Made by a program: the position numbers and the translations under genes
Shown here: one piece after another, positions 1-8,737 of the stretch
How the letters are laid out: each line of letters opens with the position of its first letter
How positions within the stretch are numbered: the stretch's first letter is position 1
Origin: Circinella minor
Lineage: Eukaryota > Mucoromycota > Mucoromycetes > Mucorales > Lichtheimiaceae
Direction of reading: 5' to 3'
Length of the DNA: 24,136 nt
Assembly: GCA_016758965.1 (NCBI GenBank)
Contig: JAEPRB010000412.1
Span: forward strand, 1 to 24,136
Notes under the pieces: generated by a model
What the model saw: the letters and a program-made list of their open reading frames with translations, nothing else
What the model was told of the DNA's origin: nothing
Databases searched by the model: none

Positions 1-2160
1 AACTTGTATAATGGTCTACGTACGTATGTAAAAGGGGAATAAAAAAATAGAATATATCATACCAAAACCTTGCAACAAAGATACAGCAAAAAGACCCTCA
101 TCCAGTATAAATCAAATTATAATAGAAATACATCTCATTCCATTTTAATTATCCACTTTTCTTTGCTTGATGTTATGTTTTTATTTACTATAAATAATGC
201 CACTGTCTTCATCAATATACTTGTAATATTTTTACTACTGTTGCTAACCTAGTATTCTTATTGAATTGTGGAATTTATTTAATAATAATGGTTTATTAGT
301 ACCAAATATTTGTTCATCCAATATCAATTATCATGATAACACATCTTGTAATTTTTTTTTTGGTTACACTATGTTTGTGACACGTGGCTATATGTACACA
401 GCTTGGGATAACCCTACTTATTTATTTATTTTCCTCCTTTCTTAAAAAAACACAAACCTTGTTCTTTTGAATTTCAAAAATAATTAACAAGCAAACAACA
501 TGGGCAACTTCAAATAACATCATCATCAGTATAGTAATACAATCCGGCTCACTTGATATCAGTTAAAAAAGTAGCCAAAGACAACATTCAGAATATGACT
601 TTGTTTTAGTAAAAAAAAAACTTCATCAGTCAGTCAATCTACCCGATTGAACCTGGATTAACGCGTGGACAAGAAAGATTGGTTTTGTGGATAGAAATGA
701 AGTAGGAAATAGCGTCACCATATTCAGTATACAGACTGTGCTGATGTAATCATATCAACGGATACGAATTGTTAAACGCACCACTACCGACTTTTATCAG
801 CTAGACTGGATAAAAAAAAAGCACACAACACTTTTGATATATATAATTTTGTGGACAATGACAGTGGGAATAAATCGGTGGATGTAGACATGGATGAGAC
901 AGCCGTAGTTATTTTTTTTTTGATGGATAATATACCAAGGGCAGGAACAACTTTGACCTGTGATTAATTATACAAATCGAAATTTAATTAAAGGTACATT
1001 TTAGCAACGGATGTTGATTCGGCTATATTGTTATGATCGGGTCATAACTGGGAGTGGACATAGCAGTAGATATGGACTATTTTCTTAAATATTGGATGGA
1101 TGGGGCTAGGATTGATATTTTGGATATGTACTCGCTTGGAATAATGGTTGGATATAATCTCGAGATGAATTTTATATTTGTACATGATGATACAAATATC
1201 TCTCATTTGAAATGTAACAATGATATCTGGATGTCGTTGATGCTTTGGATAACAATAGTAGTTTTGACTGTAACCACAGAAGCTTGAATTTCGAACGTGT
1301 TATTTTCGGATAAGGAGTAAGGATAAAGCAAACACTAGTAATGAGATACAGCATCTCGTCCTCTCTTTTATTTTAGCTTTAAAAGAAGATGATTGTGGAT
1401 AAAAAGTAAAAAGACGTTTGTGGTGTGATAGATATTTAAAACCAAATAAAAAAATGTTATAACTACACACGATTTTTTTTAATCCTATTGTCGTACCTGA
1501 GTTTATCATGTTTTTGTTATTAATAATAAATTAGGAGACAAAATATGTAATTTTAAAAGTGAATTGCTACTAAACATTTCTTTACTCATAATAATAGTCT
1601 AAAAAGAAATACCAATGCTATTTATTACGTCAGCTAAAAACCAGTTAAAGCCTTAAGTACATTCGATACGTAGTAATAATTTTGCTGTCCTTCAGAGATC
1701 TATTTGATATTATCGTACGTAGTAAAAAGTAAAATACGAGAAATATGATTTGAAAATTGTTATGAATAACCTCTGATTTTCGGACCCACCTTGTTACAAA
1801 GATGAATAGCAGTCTGATGCCATATCCTTTTTATTTATACACTATATGTACTGTATAATTTTTACATCTTGAAGAATTTTATTAAGTTTCATATCTTTTC
1901 TTCCCATAACCATATCGTTATGTTTGCTCAACGACCCCCGTATGTAGCTCATATGAAATCATGGCAACCGTAAAGTATCCAATTTTAATGTTACATAGAG
2001 GTCCTGTAATAAATGCCATAGGTTAGATCATTATGTTACTCCATTGTATACGAGTCAACAAAAAAGGGTATCTGTTTAATTCACATTCTACCATTTTCCA
2101 AAGATCCTTTTATAAAAAGTTATTTGGTGATTTGTTTTAGATGCATAACATTCATTTTCT
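1..2160. other. AT-rich intergenic DNA without a supportable gene
   Basis: I see no open frame here with believable composition. Short frames exist but are low-complexity or interrupted. Between about 840 and 1290 the plus strand is rich in GGAT/GGAC words (for example near 880-895, 1054-1075, 1095-1130 and 1225-1250), giving short acidic stretches when translated. This could be a decayed coding region or simple compositional bias. TACGTA-type palindromes occur near 18, 1670 and 1714. Confidence 0.5.
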
Positions 2161-2174
2161 TTTTCGAGCGGTGT

Positions 2175-2190
2175 AAAAAAAAGGGGGGGG
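2175..2190. repeat. A8G8 polypurine junction
   Basis: Eight A residues run directly into eight G residues. The same A(n)G(n) arrangement recurs at 7147-7171, 9459-9476 and 9869-9890, so it is a recurrent low-complexity element of this DNA. Slippage or sequencing error is likely at such sites. Confidence 0.8.
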
Positions 2191-2252
2191 TCCGATTAAG
2201 AAACAATGCTCTTTATTATGATCAGATGTTCGATTAAAGAACAATGCTTTTC
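2191..2252 (+). repeat. Imperfect direct repeat of about 23 bp
   Basis: The segment at 2191-2213 (beginning TCCGATTAAGAAACAATGCT) is repeated at 2229-2252 as TTCGATTAAAGAACAATGCT with few mismatches, a spacing of about 39 bp. No gene function is attached. It may be a footprint of local duplication or a pair of binding sites. Confidence 0.6.
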
Positions 2253-2669
2253 AATGAAAAAAGAACTAGTTGCGAATTTATAAAAGGAAAAAAAAAAAAG
2301 TGTAACCCCATTTTTTTTCCTGTGCGACTAATACAGTAGTTCCAAGCCCTGAAAATAATGCGGGGTAACCTTATTTTGCAGATCATTATGTAAAGGTGAA
2401 ACATAGTGTTGTCTCAGCATAAGAAGACCACTAAGACTAATATTACTTTTCATCTTCACTTTGTTTTTGCTTGCCTATATCATAGAAAAAAAAAAGAAAT
2501 TACTCTCTACCGAAGCATTGGTGCATGAGGGACCATTGTTATCGGGGTTTATTCTGGAGCTTCCGAATTCTTTCTTTCTCCTTTTTTTTTCAAGGAACCA
2601 AGAACTCGGTAAGTACTTTTTTTTTTCAACAATCCATGTTTCTTATTCTACCTATTTTTTTTTTGTATT

Positions 2670-2769
2670 TTTTTTTTATTGTACTCTTTTTTTTATTGTA
2701 CTCTTTTTTTTATTGTACTCTTTTTTTTATTGTACTCTTTTTTTTATTTGTGCTCTTTTTTTTATGTTA
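2670..2769 (+). repeat. Tandem array of a 17-bp T-rich unit
   Basis: The unit is roughly TTTTTTTTATTGTACTC. The GTACTC words start at 2681, 2698, 2715 and 2732, an exact 17-bp period, followed by a diverged GTGCTC at 2750. There are about five to six copies. The uninterrupted frames across it encode only F/L/Y-rich low-complexity sequence and are not counted as genes. Confidence 0.9.
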
Positions 2770-2842
2770 CCTATTCCTTTTATACATTTTTCTTTTAATC
2801 AACTATATTCTTACTCTTCTTTTTTTAATTTACTTACGTAGT

Positions 2843-2916
2843 AACGAACGAACGAGCACACGAACGGATACACGGACGAACACACGAACGAACACACGGA
2901 CGAACGATGACGACGA
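2843..2916 (+). repeat. ACGA/CACACG-rich simple repeat
   Basis: Degenerate repetition of ACGAACGA and ACACACGGACGA words follows closely after the 17-bp array and leads directly into the hairpin-rich block. It reads as alternating T-R-T-N codons on the plus strand, but this is simple-sequence coding without a real gene. Confidence 0.8.
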
Positions 2917-2927
2917 CAAGGGCCTTT

Positions 2928-3073
2928 GACAGATGACCCGATCTGTCATAAATTATCTCTTTACTATCTTCGGATAGTAACGAGGTCGATGATCCAGGTT
3001 AGGCACTGGGGAGGAGGGTCCTGACGCAATGCCACCTCCACGTGGTAGGACCTGTCAACGTAGCTTTTTTTTT
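2928..3073 (+). ncRNA. Candidate structured RNA or SINE-like element
   Basis: This block is far more GC-rich than its surroundings (about 60 percent over 2981-3060). It contains a perfect 7-bp hairpin (GACAGAT 2928-2934 with ATCTGTC 2941-2947), then a perfect 8-bp hairpin closed by a TTCG loop (TTACTATC 2961-2968 with GATAGTAA 2973-2980). Next comes a GGTCCT/AGGACC stem (3017-3022 with 3047-3052) holding an inner CCAC/GTGG stem. CTGTC at 3052-3056 could also pair back to GACAG at 2928-2932. The block ends in nine T residues (3065-3073), as a pol III terminator would. GGTCGATGA at 2984-2992 weakly resembles a B box. I considered SRP RNA, the U snRNAs and RNase P/MRP and could not match their conserved motifs. 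A repeated element present elsewhere in the genome is an equal alternative. Confidence 0.35.
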
Positions 3074-3342
3074 GAAAAAAAAATTACGGCTAAGAGCATT
3101 GCAATATTTATTATTACTATGTTATGTAAATTATCATAAGTAAATTAGTTTCCTTCTTTTTTACTATTGTTTTAAAAAAAATATTGTTGTCTGTATATAA
3201 TAAAGATATATATTTTAAATAAAATAATATAAAAGTGATAAAAGTGGAAAACGTAATCAAATGATTACCATAGCTATAATAACATGCAAAGAGTAACACG
3301 GTAAAAAAAATTGATGGGTTAATAAATTGGGTATTTTCCAGC
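3074..3342. other. AT-rich non-coding stretch
   Basis: This stretch holds only A/T-rich sequence with short low-complexity frames, and I see no feature in it. Confidence 0.5.
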
Positions 3343-3399
3343 AAAGCTTGGTTATGTTAATAGGTAAATGATGGTTCCACCTAATATATACCAAGCTTT
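3343..3399. repeat. Nested inverted repeat, possible MITE-like hairpin
   Basis: AAAGCTTGGT (3343-3352) and ACCAAGCTTT (3390-3399) are perfect 10-bp inverted repeats. Inside them TAGGT (3361-3365) pairs with ACCTA (3379-3383). Together they could fold into a 57-nt hairpin. The flanks to about 3520 carry further TACC/GGTA words. No target-site duplication was established, so transposon origin is only a possibility. Confidence 0.5.
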
Positions 3400-3678
3400 A
3401 CCATTATTTACAGAAATCTGTTTGTAAAATTTGGTAAATTTCAGTTTAAACTAAGTTTTACATACCAGGAATATACCCACTATATACCAGATTCATGGTA
3501 CTTTCTAGTTATTTCTTGTTTCATACGATTGTGTATTTTAGATGAATAAAACAAACAGATAAATGACAAAAAGCAAATTATGGGTATAAAAAATTCATCT
3601 TTATTTCAATGGTACAAGTGTAAGCCAAGTTCCAATGATTCGTTCATCATATTCTCATATACATAATAGAATCATTCT

Positions 3679-4160
3679 TTATGGATCGAAGACTGTACGT
3701 ATCACTCCAACGGAGCAGACGATGTTAGGAGCATCAAGCACACATAACGTGCCTGCTTTCATCCCAACTGTACCTTTCCCGTGTGGATACCTATACTTCG
3801 ATAATTTTACATCATCAGCTAAACGAACAATACATAGAATCCTTTTATCCGCTATTATTTTCAATGTAGATAGTATATAATAAACTATATTAGTACTGTA
3901 GCCTATAATTGTAATAGCGACATGTTATCGAAAAGCGTAGTTAATTCGATTTTACCGAAATACTGATGTGTAAAAAATAGCAGAAGCTCCCTAAAAAACT
4001 TTCTCCGTTGTGGTGGATCAGTAGAGTTTGAATTGTCCGCATAAATATCGACAGGTATGTGACATTTGGTTATTTTAATAAGAGTAGGAAATAAAAACAG
4101 ACAAGGTATAAAATCCTTTGAGACTTTCTTATAGGGTAGTGCTACGACTACCCTGAGCAT
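3679..4160 (-). pseudogene. Possible spliced coding fragment of unknown identity
   Basis: Two minus-strand frames lie end to end: 4160-3903, and about 3864-3679 ending at a TAA after VFDP. A GT at about 3925 (inside the AACATGTCG codons), a TACTAAT branch-like word and an AG ahead of TTTATTATA would remove a very short intron of about 37 nt and join the frames in phase, giving roughly 145 residues. The second part has ordinary protein composition with motifs such as VRLADDVKLSKYRYPHGKG. I recognise no family. A plus-strand frame (3635-3880) covers the same DNA with similarly plausible composition, so strand is uncertain. It may be a transposon relic, a remnant exon or chance. Confidence 0.2.
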
Positions 4161-4489
4161 GAAAAAAAAAGAGAGAGCGAATATATATTTGAATTGGATT
4201 TTTGTTGATACGTATGTTTAAAGACTCGAACATGTTTTATATATATACCATTTTTATAAATAACAGTTGTACGTTAAAACTATAGAATGATGACAAGAAA
4301 TTGGATGAAAGATGAACACCATGCCCATATAACAAATCATTAACAACAAAAGAAAAAAAAAAGTAGTTTAAAAATACTAAATTAACAAACTTATTAAAAA
4401 AAAAGTGGCGTTGAAAATAACTTGTTGAAGATCATTTGCCACTTATTTCATATGTAAATTAGCAATCTATCATATATAAATTCAATCTT
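4161..4489. other. AT-rich intergenic spacer before the secreted-protein cluster
   Basis: The spacer is A/T-rich with A8-A10 runs, and I see no open frame or structured element of note. Sequence matching the promoter region of the 8072 gene begins just after it. Confidence 0.5.
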
Positions 4490-4954
4490 CTACAAGCAAG
4501 CACTCCTTTTAATCTAAATTTCCAAGTCATTCCTCCCCCTCCCCCACTTCTTTTTTTTTCTAACTCCAAGTAACGTATCCTACTTTTCTCTCTTTCAATA
4601 TTTAATGTTACTTAGAAGAAGGGATACTCCTTCCCCTCCCCCCTTTTCCTTTCAATCACTTCTTGATCTTAAGGTGCATTGATTTTCATGTAGACTTCTT
4701 TTAGATACATAACAACATGATGAAGATATTGGATTCATATAGTAGTAACGGTTAGTAATACAGTAAGCCATTAAATGCATAAGACCTTTAATATTTTACG
4801 CATGAGGGGTTTGAAGGTTACGCTACTACACAAATATCCTTTACTTCAATTCATTTAAAAACATTTTTTTAACTTCATTACTTACTACATCTTATTTAAA
4901 GGGTCAATTGTAATCCCTTGCATACTTTATATACACTTATAATTAACTTTTAAA
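4490..4954 (+). promoter_or_regulatory. Duplicated, partly degraded promoter of the 4955 pseudogene
   Basis: This region aligns piecewise with 7493-8071 upstream of the intact paralogue. Shared parts are the TCTACAAG start, a C-rich pyrimidine tract (4532-4550), TAATGTTACTT, the TGCATAAGA...TTTAATATTTT block, TTTRAAGGTTAC, CTTCAATYCATT and TACATCTTATTTAAAG. Where the intact gene has TATAAATACCC, this copy reads CACAAATATCC (about 4829-4839), so the TATA box is lost. The resemblance shows that the duplication included the promoter. Confidence 0.7.
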
Positions 4955-5572
4955 ATGCATTTCTCTATTACGTATTTCTATTGCTATGTAGCTGTCTGTC
5001 TTGTTGTCAGTATTCAAGCTGCTCCCCTTCCTCAAGATAATCAGGGCTTTTCCTGCTATTGTTATAAATGTTGATGGTGTTTTTACGGATAGGATGGCTA
5101 GTGTAACTTCTGCTAATAAAAATGCTCGTGCTGATTCTACTGCTACGGGTCCCTGCTATTGCTTTTTCTGGTACTCTTCCTTGTAACTATTTAATGCTGA
5201 TACTATTATTATAAAAGTGGGTTTGCTGGTATCGTTGTTCATAAGCGCTCGGAACACAATGTTGCTACTACAGGTCAAGAGCAAACCACACAAGAAAAAA
5301 GTCCAGTCAATGCGTCAAATGGAACTGGTACTACTACTAGTGAACCTGATATTGCTACAACCCAAACAAGCTGATCCATCTGGACAAGGAGCTGATGTTG
5401 ATAAACAAACCCAAGAATGGTAATCTCATTGAAAAGACCGTTGGTACTATCAAAAAGGTGGTTGCCAATCCTTATAAGACAGCCTCTGCAACCAATGTTG
5501 TTGGAAACTGTTCAAAAAACTGCTGGCAAGTTTACGGGTAGTGGGGCCATTTCCAAGCTTAGTGGCGCCTAA
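4955..5572 (+). pseudogene. Decayed paralogue of the 8072 secreted-protein gene
   Basis: The ATG at 4955 opens a frame with a signal-peptide-like start (MHFSITYFYCYVAVCLVV, then SIQAAPLPQ) that matches MRFSVISVAAAVCLIAGIQA of the 8072 product. It hits a TGA at codon 40 (5072-5074). Further homology continues in shifting frames: HKRSEH near 5245 matches the RKRSEQ processing site, IEKTVGTIKKVVANP near 5430-5475 matches VEKAVGTVQKVAANP, and VQKTAGKFTGSGA near 5510-5550 matches the C-terminal part. The end KLSGA-TAA is at 5570-5572. At least one internal stop, several frameshifts and a small deletion near 5505 break it. The 3' flank (TTTACATTGTTAT) is also shared. It is almost certainly non-functional as a full-length protein, although a 39-residue secreted peptide could in principle be made. 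Confidence 0.85.
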
Positions 5573-7492
5573 ATATTCAATAATCCTGTGATCTCTTGTT
5601 TACATTGTTATCTACCCTACGTAACTCTTTTTTTTTCCCCATCTTTTATACACTTCTTGTTGTATGTATCTTTCATATTCTAATAATAAAATATAAATGA
5701 TCATTATTATCTCTCGTCCTTTTTCCTTCGTAGGTATCATATAATATCATCAAATACGACGTAGAATAATTAAAAGTAATTTGTTGGTGCAAATCTTCAT
5801 CTCATTTGTTTGCCCCGGGCTGAAATCCCTGAGACAAGAATACAACTAAAATCATTTCTAAAACTTAAATGTGCCAATAAATGTATGACTCAATGCAAAT
5901 ATCTATTATACTGATACCCTTTATTTGTTGATGTGTGTAATTATTTTTAGTTTGTCTATAGAATTTGATGTACATGAATAAACCTTTTAATTTTTTTTAT
6001 TATTGGATACGTATTGATATATGATGCGTTTGTGGTAACTATTAAACTGTAGCCATTTTATCATTTACCAGGAATTTTGTACGTAAAAATATGTAATACG
6101 TACGTACATAATAACAAAAAAATAAAAGGATATATTAATTATAATAGGTGGTACATACGTACTATTAAGTAATCTTTTTAACTACCCCATTTTCATTTTT
6201 ATCTTTCTATGTGTACGTATGTACCTTTTACCTTTTTTCTTTCTCTATAGTGAAAAAGAAAAAAAAAATTAAAAGATGAATGATACTAAAAGTAATATTA
6301 ACTATTCTAACTAAAAATGAATTTCTTTATTTTTTTTGTGTTTTAGATTGGGGAAAAGTACGTAAAAGGAATAAAAGTTTGGGAGGGGGGGTTGAGGCAT
6401 TATTTACATTATAAAATTTTATATAGACGCAACCAATTTCTGATGTGAGACGAGAAGAAAAAGGTTTGCACATCTAATTTTTTTTTTTTTACTTAATGTT
6501 TATCATGAATTGAAATGATAATTAGGGAGGTAAACAAGAAAAAAAATGCAGAAACATATGTACCTGGGTACCATGTTAATTTCAAAAAAAAAAGGTATGT
6601 AAAATAGACTCCTCTTGGCATTTGTTTTGTACTTAATAAACAAATATCCACATCATTTATCATTATTCTGATGGTAAAAACAGCAACCGGAATTTATTTC
6701 ATTTTTTTTTTTTTTTAAAAAAAAAGGAGAAGATCTGCTGTTATAGAAACTTTGTTTTTTGCCACAAAAAAATTGTTATGATAGTTCTTTATCCAACAAA
6801 TAGTATCGAACAATTTACTTTTTTTTTTATCATTTAGACTTTCACGTTATTTGACATAATTACTATATTTAATATATATATATATATATATATTTCTTTA
6901 ATCTATTTATACAATAAATAAAATTACTGTACGTAGTAATATATACACAAATATTTACATTGAATTTTATTTTACATTCATGAAAAAATTAAAGTATATA
7001 ACTTGTATCAAGGAGAAAAAATAAATAAATAAAGTATTTATCATACGTATAAATTTTATATGAATATACCTAGAAGAATAATCTACAACTTGTCATTATA
7101 TAACTAACCTAAACTCCTGCTTGTCCCAGTTATGAGGAGCAGAAGCAAAAAAAAAAAAAAAAAAAAGGGGGATGACGATGATATGCACATTTTATAAAAT
7201 TAAAAAAGTTTTTTTACAACTATGTAGTTACTACTTGCTTACAGTAACTGTAATTTGGGAACAAAAAAAAAAGATTGTCAGGCTAGTTATTATACTTTTG
7301 ATATTAAAAAGAAGTCGGTAAAAAATATCCTTTTACTTTATACGTAACAGAAACATTGACACTATGTTTAAATTCAAGTTCTTTTGATGATTAGAAAGTA
7401 TATTTAATTTATATGATTATTTTTTTTTTACATATAATATTGATGTATAATATGGGTATACAGTAGAGTAACTTCTATAGAAATTCTATTTT
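5573..7492. other. AT-rich spacer between pseudogene and paralogue
   Basis: I see no gene in this stretch. It holds several TACGTA palindromes (6076, 6098-6106, 6155, 6215, 6358, 6930), a (TA)n run near 6872-6890, a G-rich tract at about 6381-6392 and an A20G5 tract at 7147-7171. The interval of about 1.9 kb separates the two members of the duplication. Confidence 0.5.
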
Positions 7493-7913
7493 CTACAAGT
7501 ACTCCTTTTATTCTAGGGTTAAGAAAGAAATCAAGTTCTTCCACCCCCTCCCCTGCTCTTCTAACTACAAGTATCAGTACCTAGAAATGATGGTAGTAGA
7601 GGTAAGGATTTATCTTTCACCCCCCCCTCCTTCTCCCTCTTTCTCTCTCTCAACATCTAATGTTACTTTGTTGTCGACTCCTTTCTCCTTCCCTTTAGAT
7701 TTTCTAACATCCCTTTTCCTTTAATCTCTTCTATTTGTTCCTAAAGTTTATAAAATCCATAGAGTCTCCTTCTATTTACACATAAAAATATAATGAAAGA
7801 TTAGGGACCATATAATTGTAATGATTAGTAGTAAAAAAAAAAAAAAGAAAAATCTTTTTTTTTATTAGATGCATAAGATTTTTAATATTTTTATGAGGAG
7901 TTTAAAGGTTACA

Positions 7914-7945
<32 letters not shown>

Positions 7946-7950
7946 AACTG

Positions 7951-7958
7951 TATAAATA
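7951..7958 (+). promoter_or_regulatory. Probable TATA box of the 8072 gene
   Basis: TATAAATA lies 121 bp upstream of the ATG, followed by CCCTTCACTTCAATCCATT, which is conserved in the paralogous promoter at 4838-4856. The TATA word is the part that has decayed in the pseudogene copy. Transcription start probably lies about 30 bp downstream. Confidence 0.5.
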
Positions 7959-8071
7959 CCCTTCACTTCAATCCATTCAAAAGAATTTTTTTTCCCTTAC
8001 TTACATCTTATTTAAAGAAGCAACTTTTATTTCTTGTATACTTTTATATATACTTATAATCATCTTTTAAT

Positions 8072-8725
8072 ATGCGTTTCTCTGTTATTTCTGTTGCTGC
8101 AGCTGTCTGTCTCATTGCTGGTATTCAAGCTGCTCCCACTCCCCAGGGTGGTGCCCCTGGGCTCCCAGCTGCTAATGTTGGTACGGCTGTTACTGGATTG
8201 AAAGCTAAGGTTGAAGAAATTACTTCTGGTGGTACCGGTGGTGGTGCCGGTGCCGGTGGTGGTGCTGGTAGTGCTACAGGTACTACTGCTAGCTCCAGTG
8301 GTGGTAGTAGTAGTCTTGATGGTCCTTCTGTTGCCGGTAATGTTGCCGGTGCTGTTCCTGGTCTGAAGACAATTTTTACTGGCCCTGGACGTAAACGCTC
8401 CGAACAAGCTGGTGTTACAGGAGCAGAAAGCTCTACCGATACATCAACTGGAGCTGGTACTAATACCCAAGCTGATGCTGCTACCCAAGCTGGTCAAGGA
8501 ACTGATACTGGTGCATCCACCAAGGGTGGAAATGTCGTTGAAAAGGCTGTTGGTACTGTCCAAAAGGTGGCTGCTAATCCTAATAATGCAGCCTCTGCAA
8601 GCAATGTGGTTGCCCCAGCAAAGGATGCTGTTCAAAAAACTGCTGGTAAGCTTACTGGTAGTGGAGCTCAAACAGGTCTTGCTGGTGGTGCCGTGTCTAA
8701 GCTTAGTGGCACTGGTCTTACCTAA
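8072..8725 (+). CDS. Small secreted glycine/alanine/threonine-rich protein with Kex2-type site
   Basis: This is a single-exon frame of 217 residues. Residues 1-20 form a classical signal peptide (MRFSVISVAAAVCLIAGIQA) with cleavage expected at QA|APTPQ. A Gly/Ala-rich segment follows (about 53-70), then a Ser/Gly stretch. A tribasic RKR at 107-109 is a good Kex2/furin-like cleavage site, splitting the mature chain into two halves of about 86 and 108 residues. The C-terminal half is Gly/Thr/Ala/Gln-rich and contains VEKAVGTVQKVAANP and QKTAGKLTGSGAQTG. There is no cysteine outside the signal peptide. I recognise no family and no catalytic motif. Codon composition is clearly protein-like and GC-richer than the flanks, a TATA box lies upstream and an AATAAA follows the stop at 8732-8737. 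It has a broken copy at 4955-5572. A secreted effector, wall or spore-surface protein is possible, but nothing in the sequence decides this. Confidence 0.85.
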   Translation: MRFSVISVAAAVCLIAGIQAAPTPQGGAPGLPAANVGTAVTGLKAKVEEITSGGTGGGAGAGGGAGSATGTTASSSGGSSSLDGPSVAGNVAGAVPGLKTIFTGPGRKRSEQAGVTGAESSTDTSTGAGTNTQADAATQAGQGTDTGASTKGGNVVEKAVGTVQKVAANPNNAASASNVVAPAKDAVQKTAGKLTGSGAQTGLAGGAVSKLSGTGLT

Positions 8726-8731
8726 ATAATC

Positions 8732-8737
8732 AATAAA
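8732..8737 (+). terminator. Polyadenylation signal AATAAA
   Basis: A canonical AATAAA occurs seven bases after the stop codon region of the 8072 gene. It is plausible as its cleavage/polyadenylation signal, though such words are frequent in AT-rich DNA. Confidence 0.35.

Noticed and set aside
2461..2929. Two overlapping long plus-strand frames rich in F, L and Y
   Set aside because: They are produced by the 17-bp T-rich tandem array and the ACGA repeat. Composition is low-complexity and they overlap in two frames.
2928..3073. SRP RNA, U snRNA, RNase P/MRP RNA or tRNA identity for the hairpin block
   Set aside because: CCAGGTT and GGAGG words recall SRP RNA, but the helix 8 GNAR/AGCAG elements are not found. 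No cloverleaf, Sm site or P/MRP core motifs were seen.
5217..5423. Open frame inside the pseudogene region
   Set aside because: It is a shifted frame. Homology to the 8072 product follows the neighbouring frame (HKRSEH...).
8060..8407. Antisense open frame of 115 codons over the 8072 gene
   Set aside because: It is a Ser/Thr/Asn-rich mirror of the Gly/Ala/Thr-rich sense codons, without a promoter or signal. The sense strand has a signal peptide and a homologous pseudogene.
8412..8729. Shifted-frame open region in the 3' half of the 8072 gene
   Set aside because: It is a +1 frame artefact of the repetitive GCT/GGT coding sequence, Leu/Val-rich and not shared with the pseudogene in a consistent frame.
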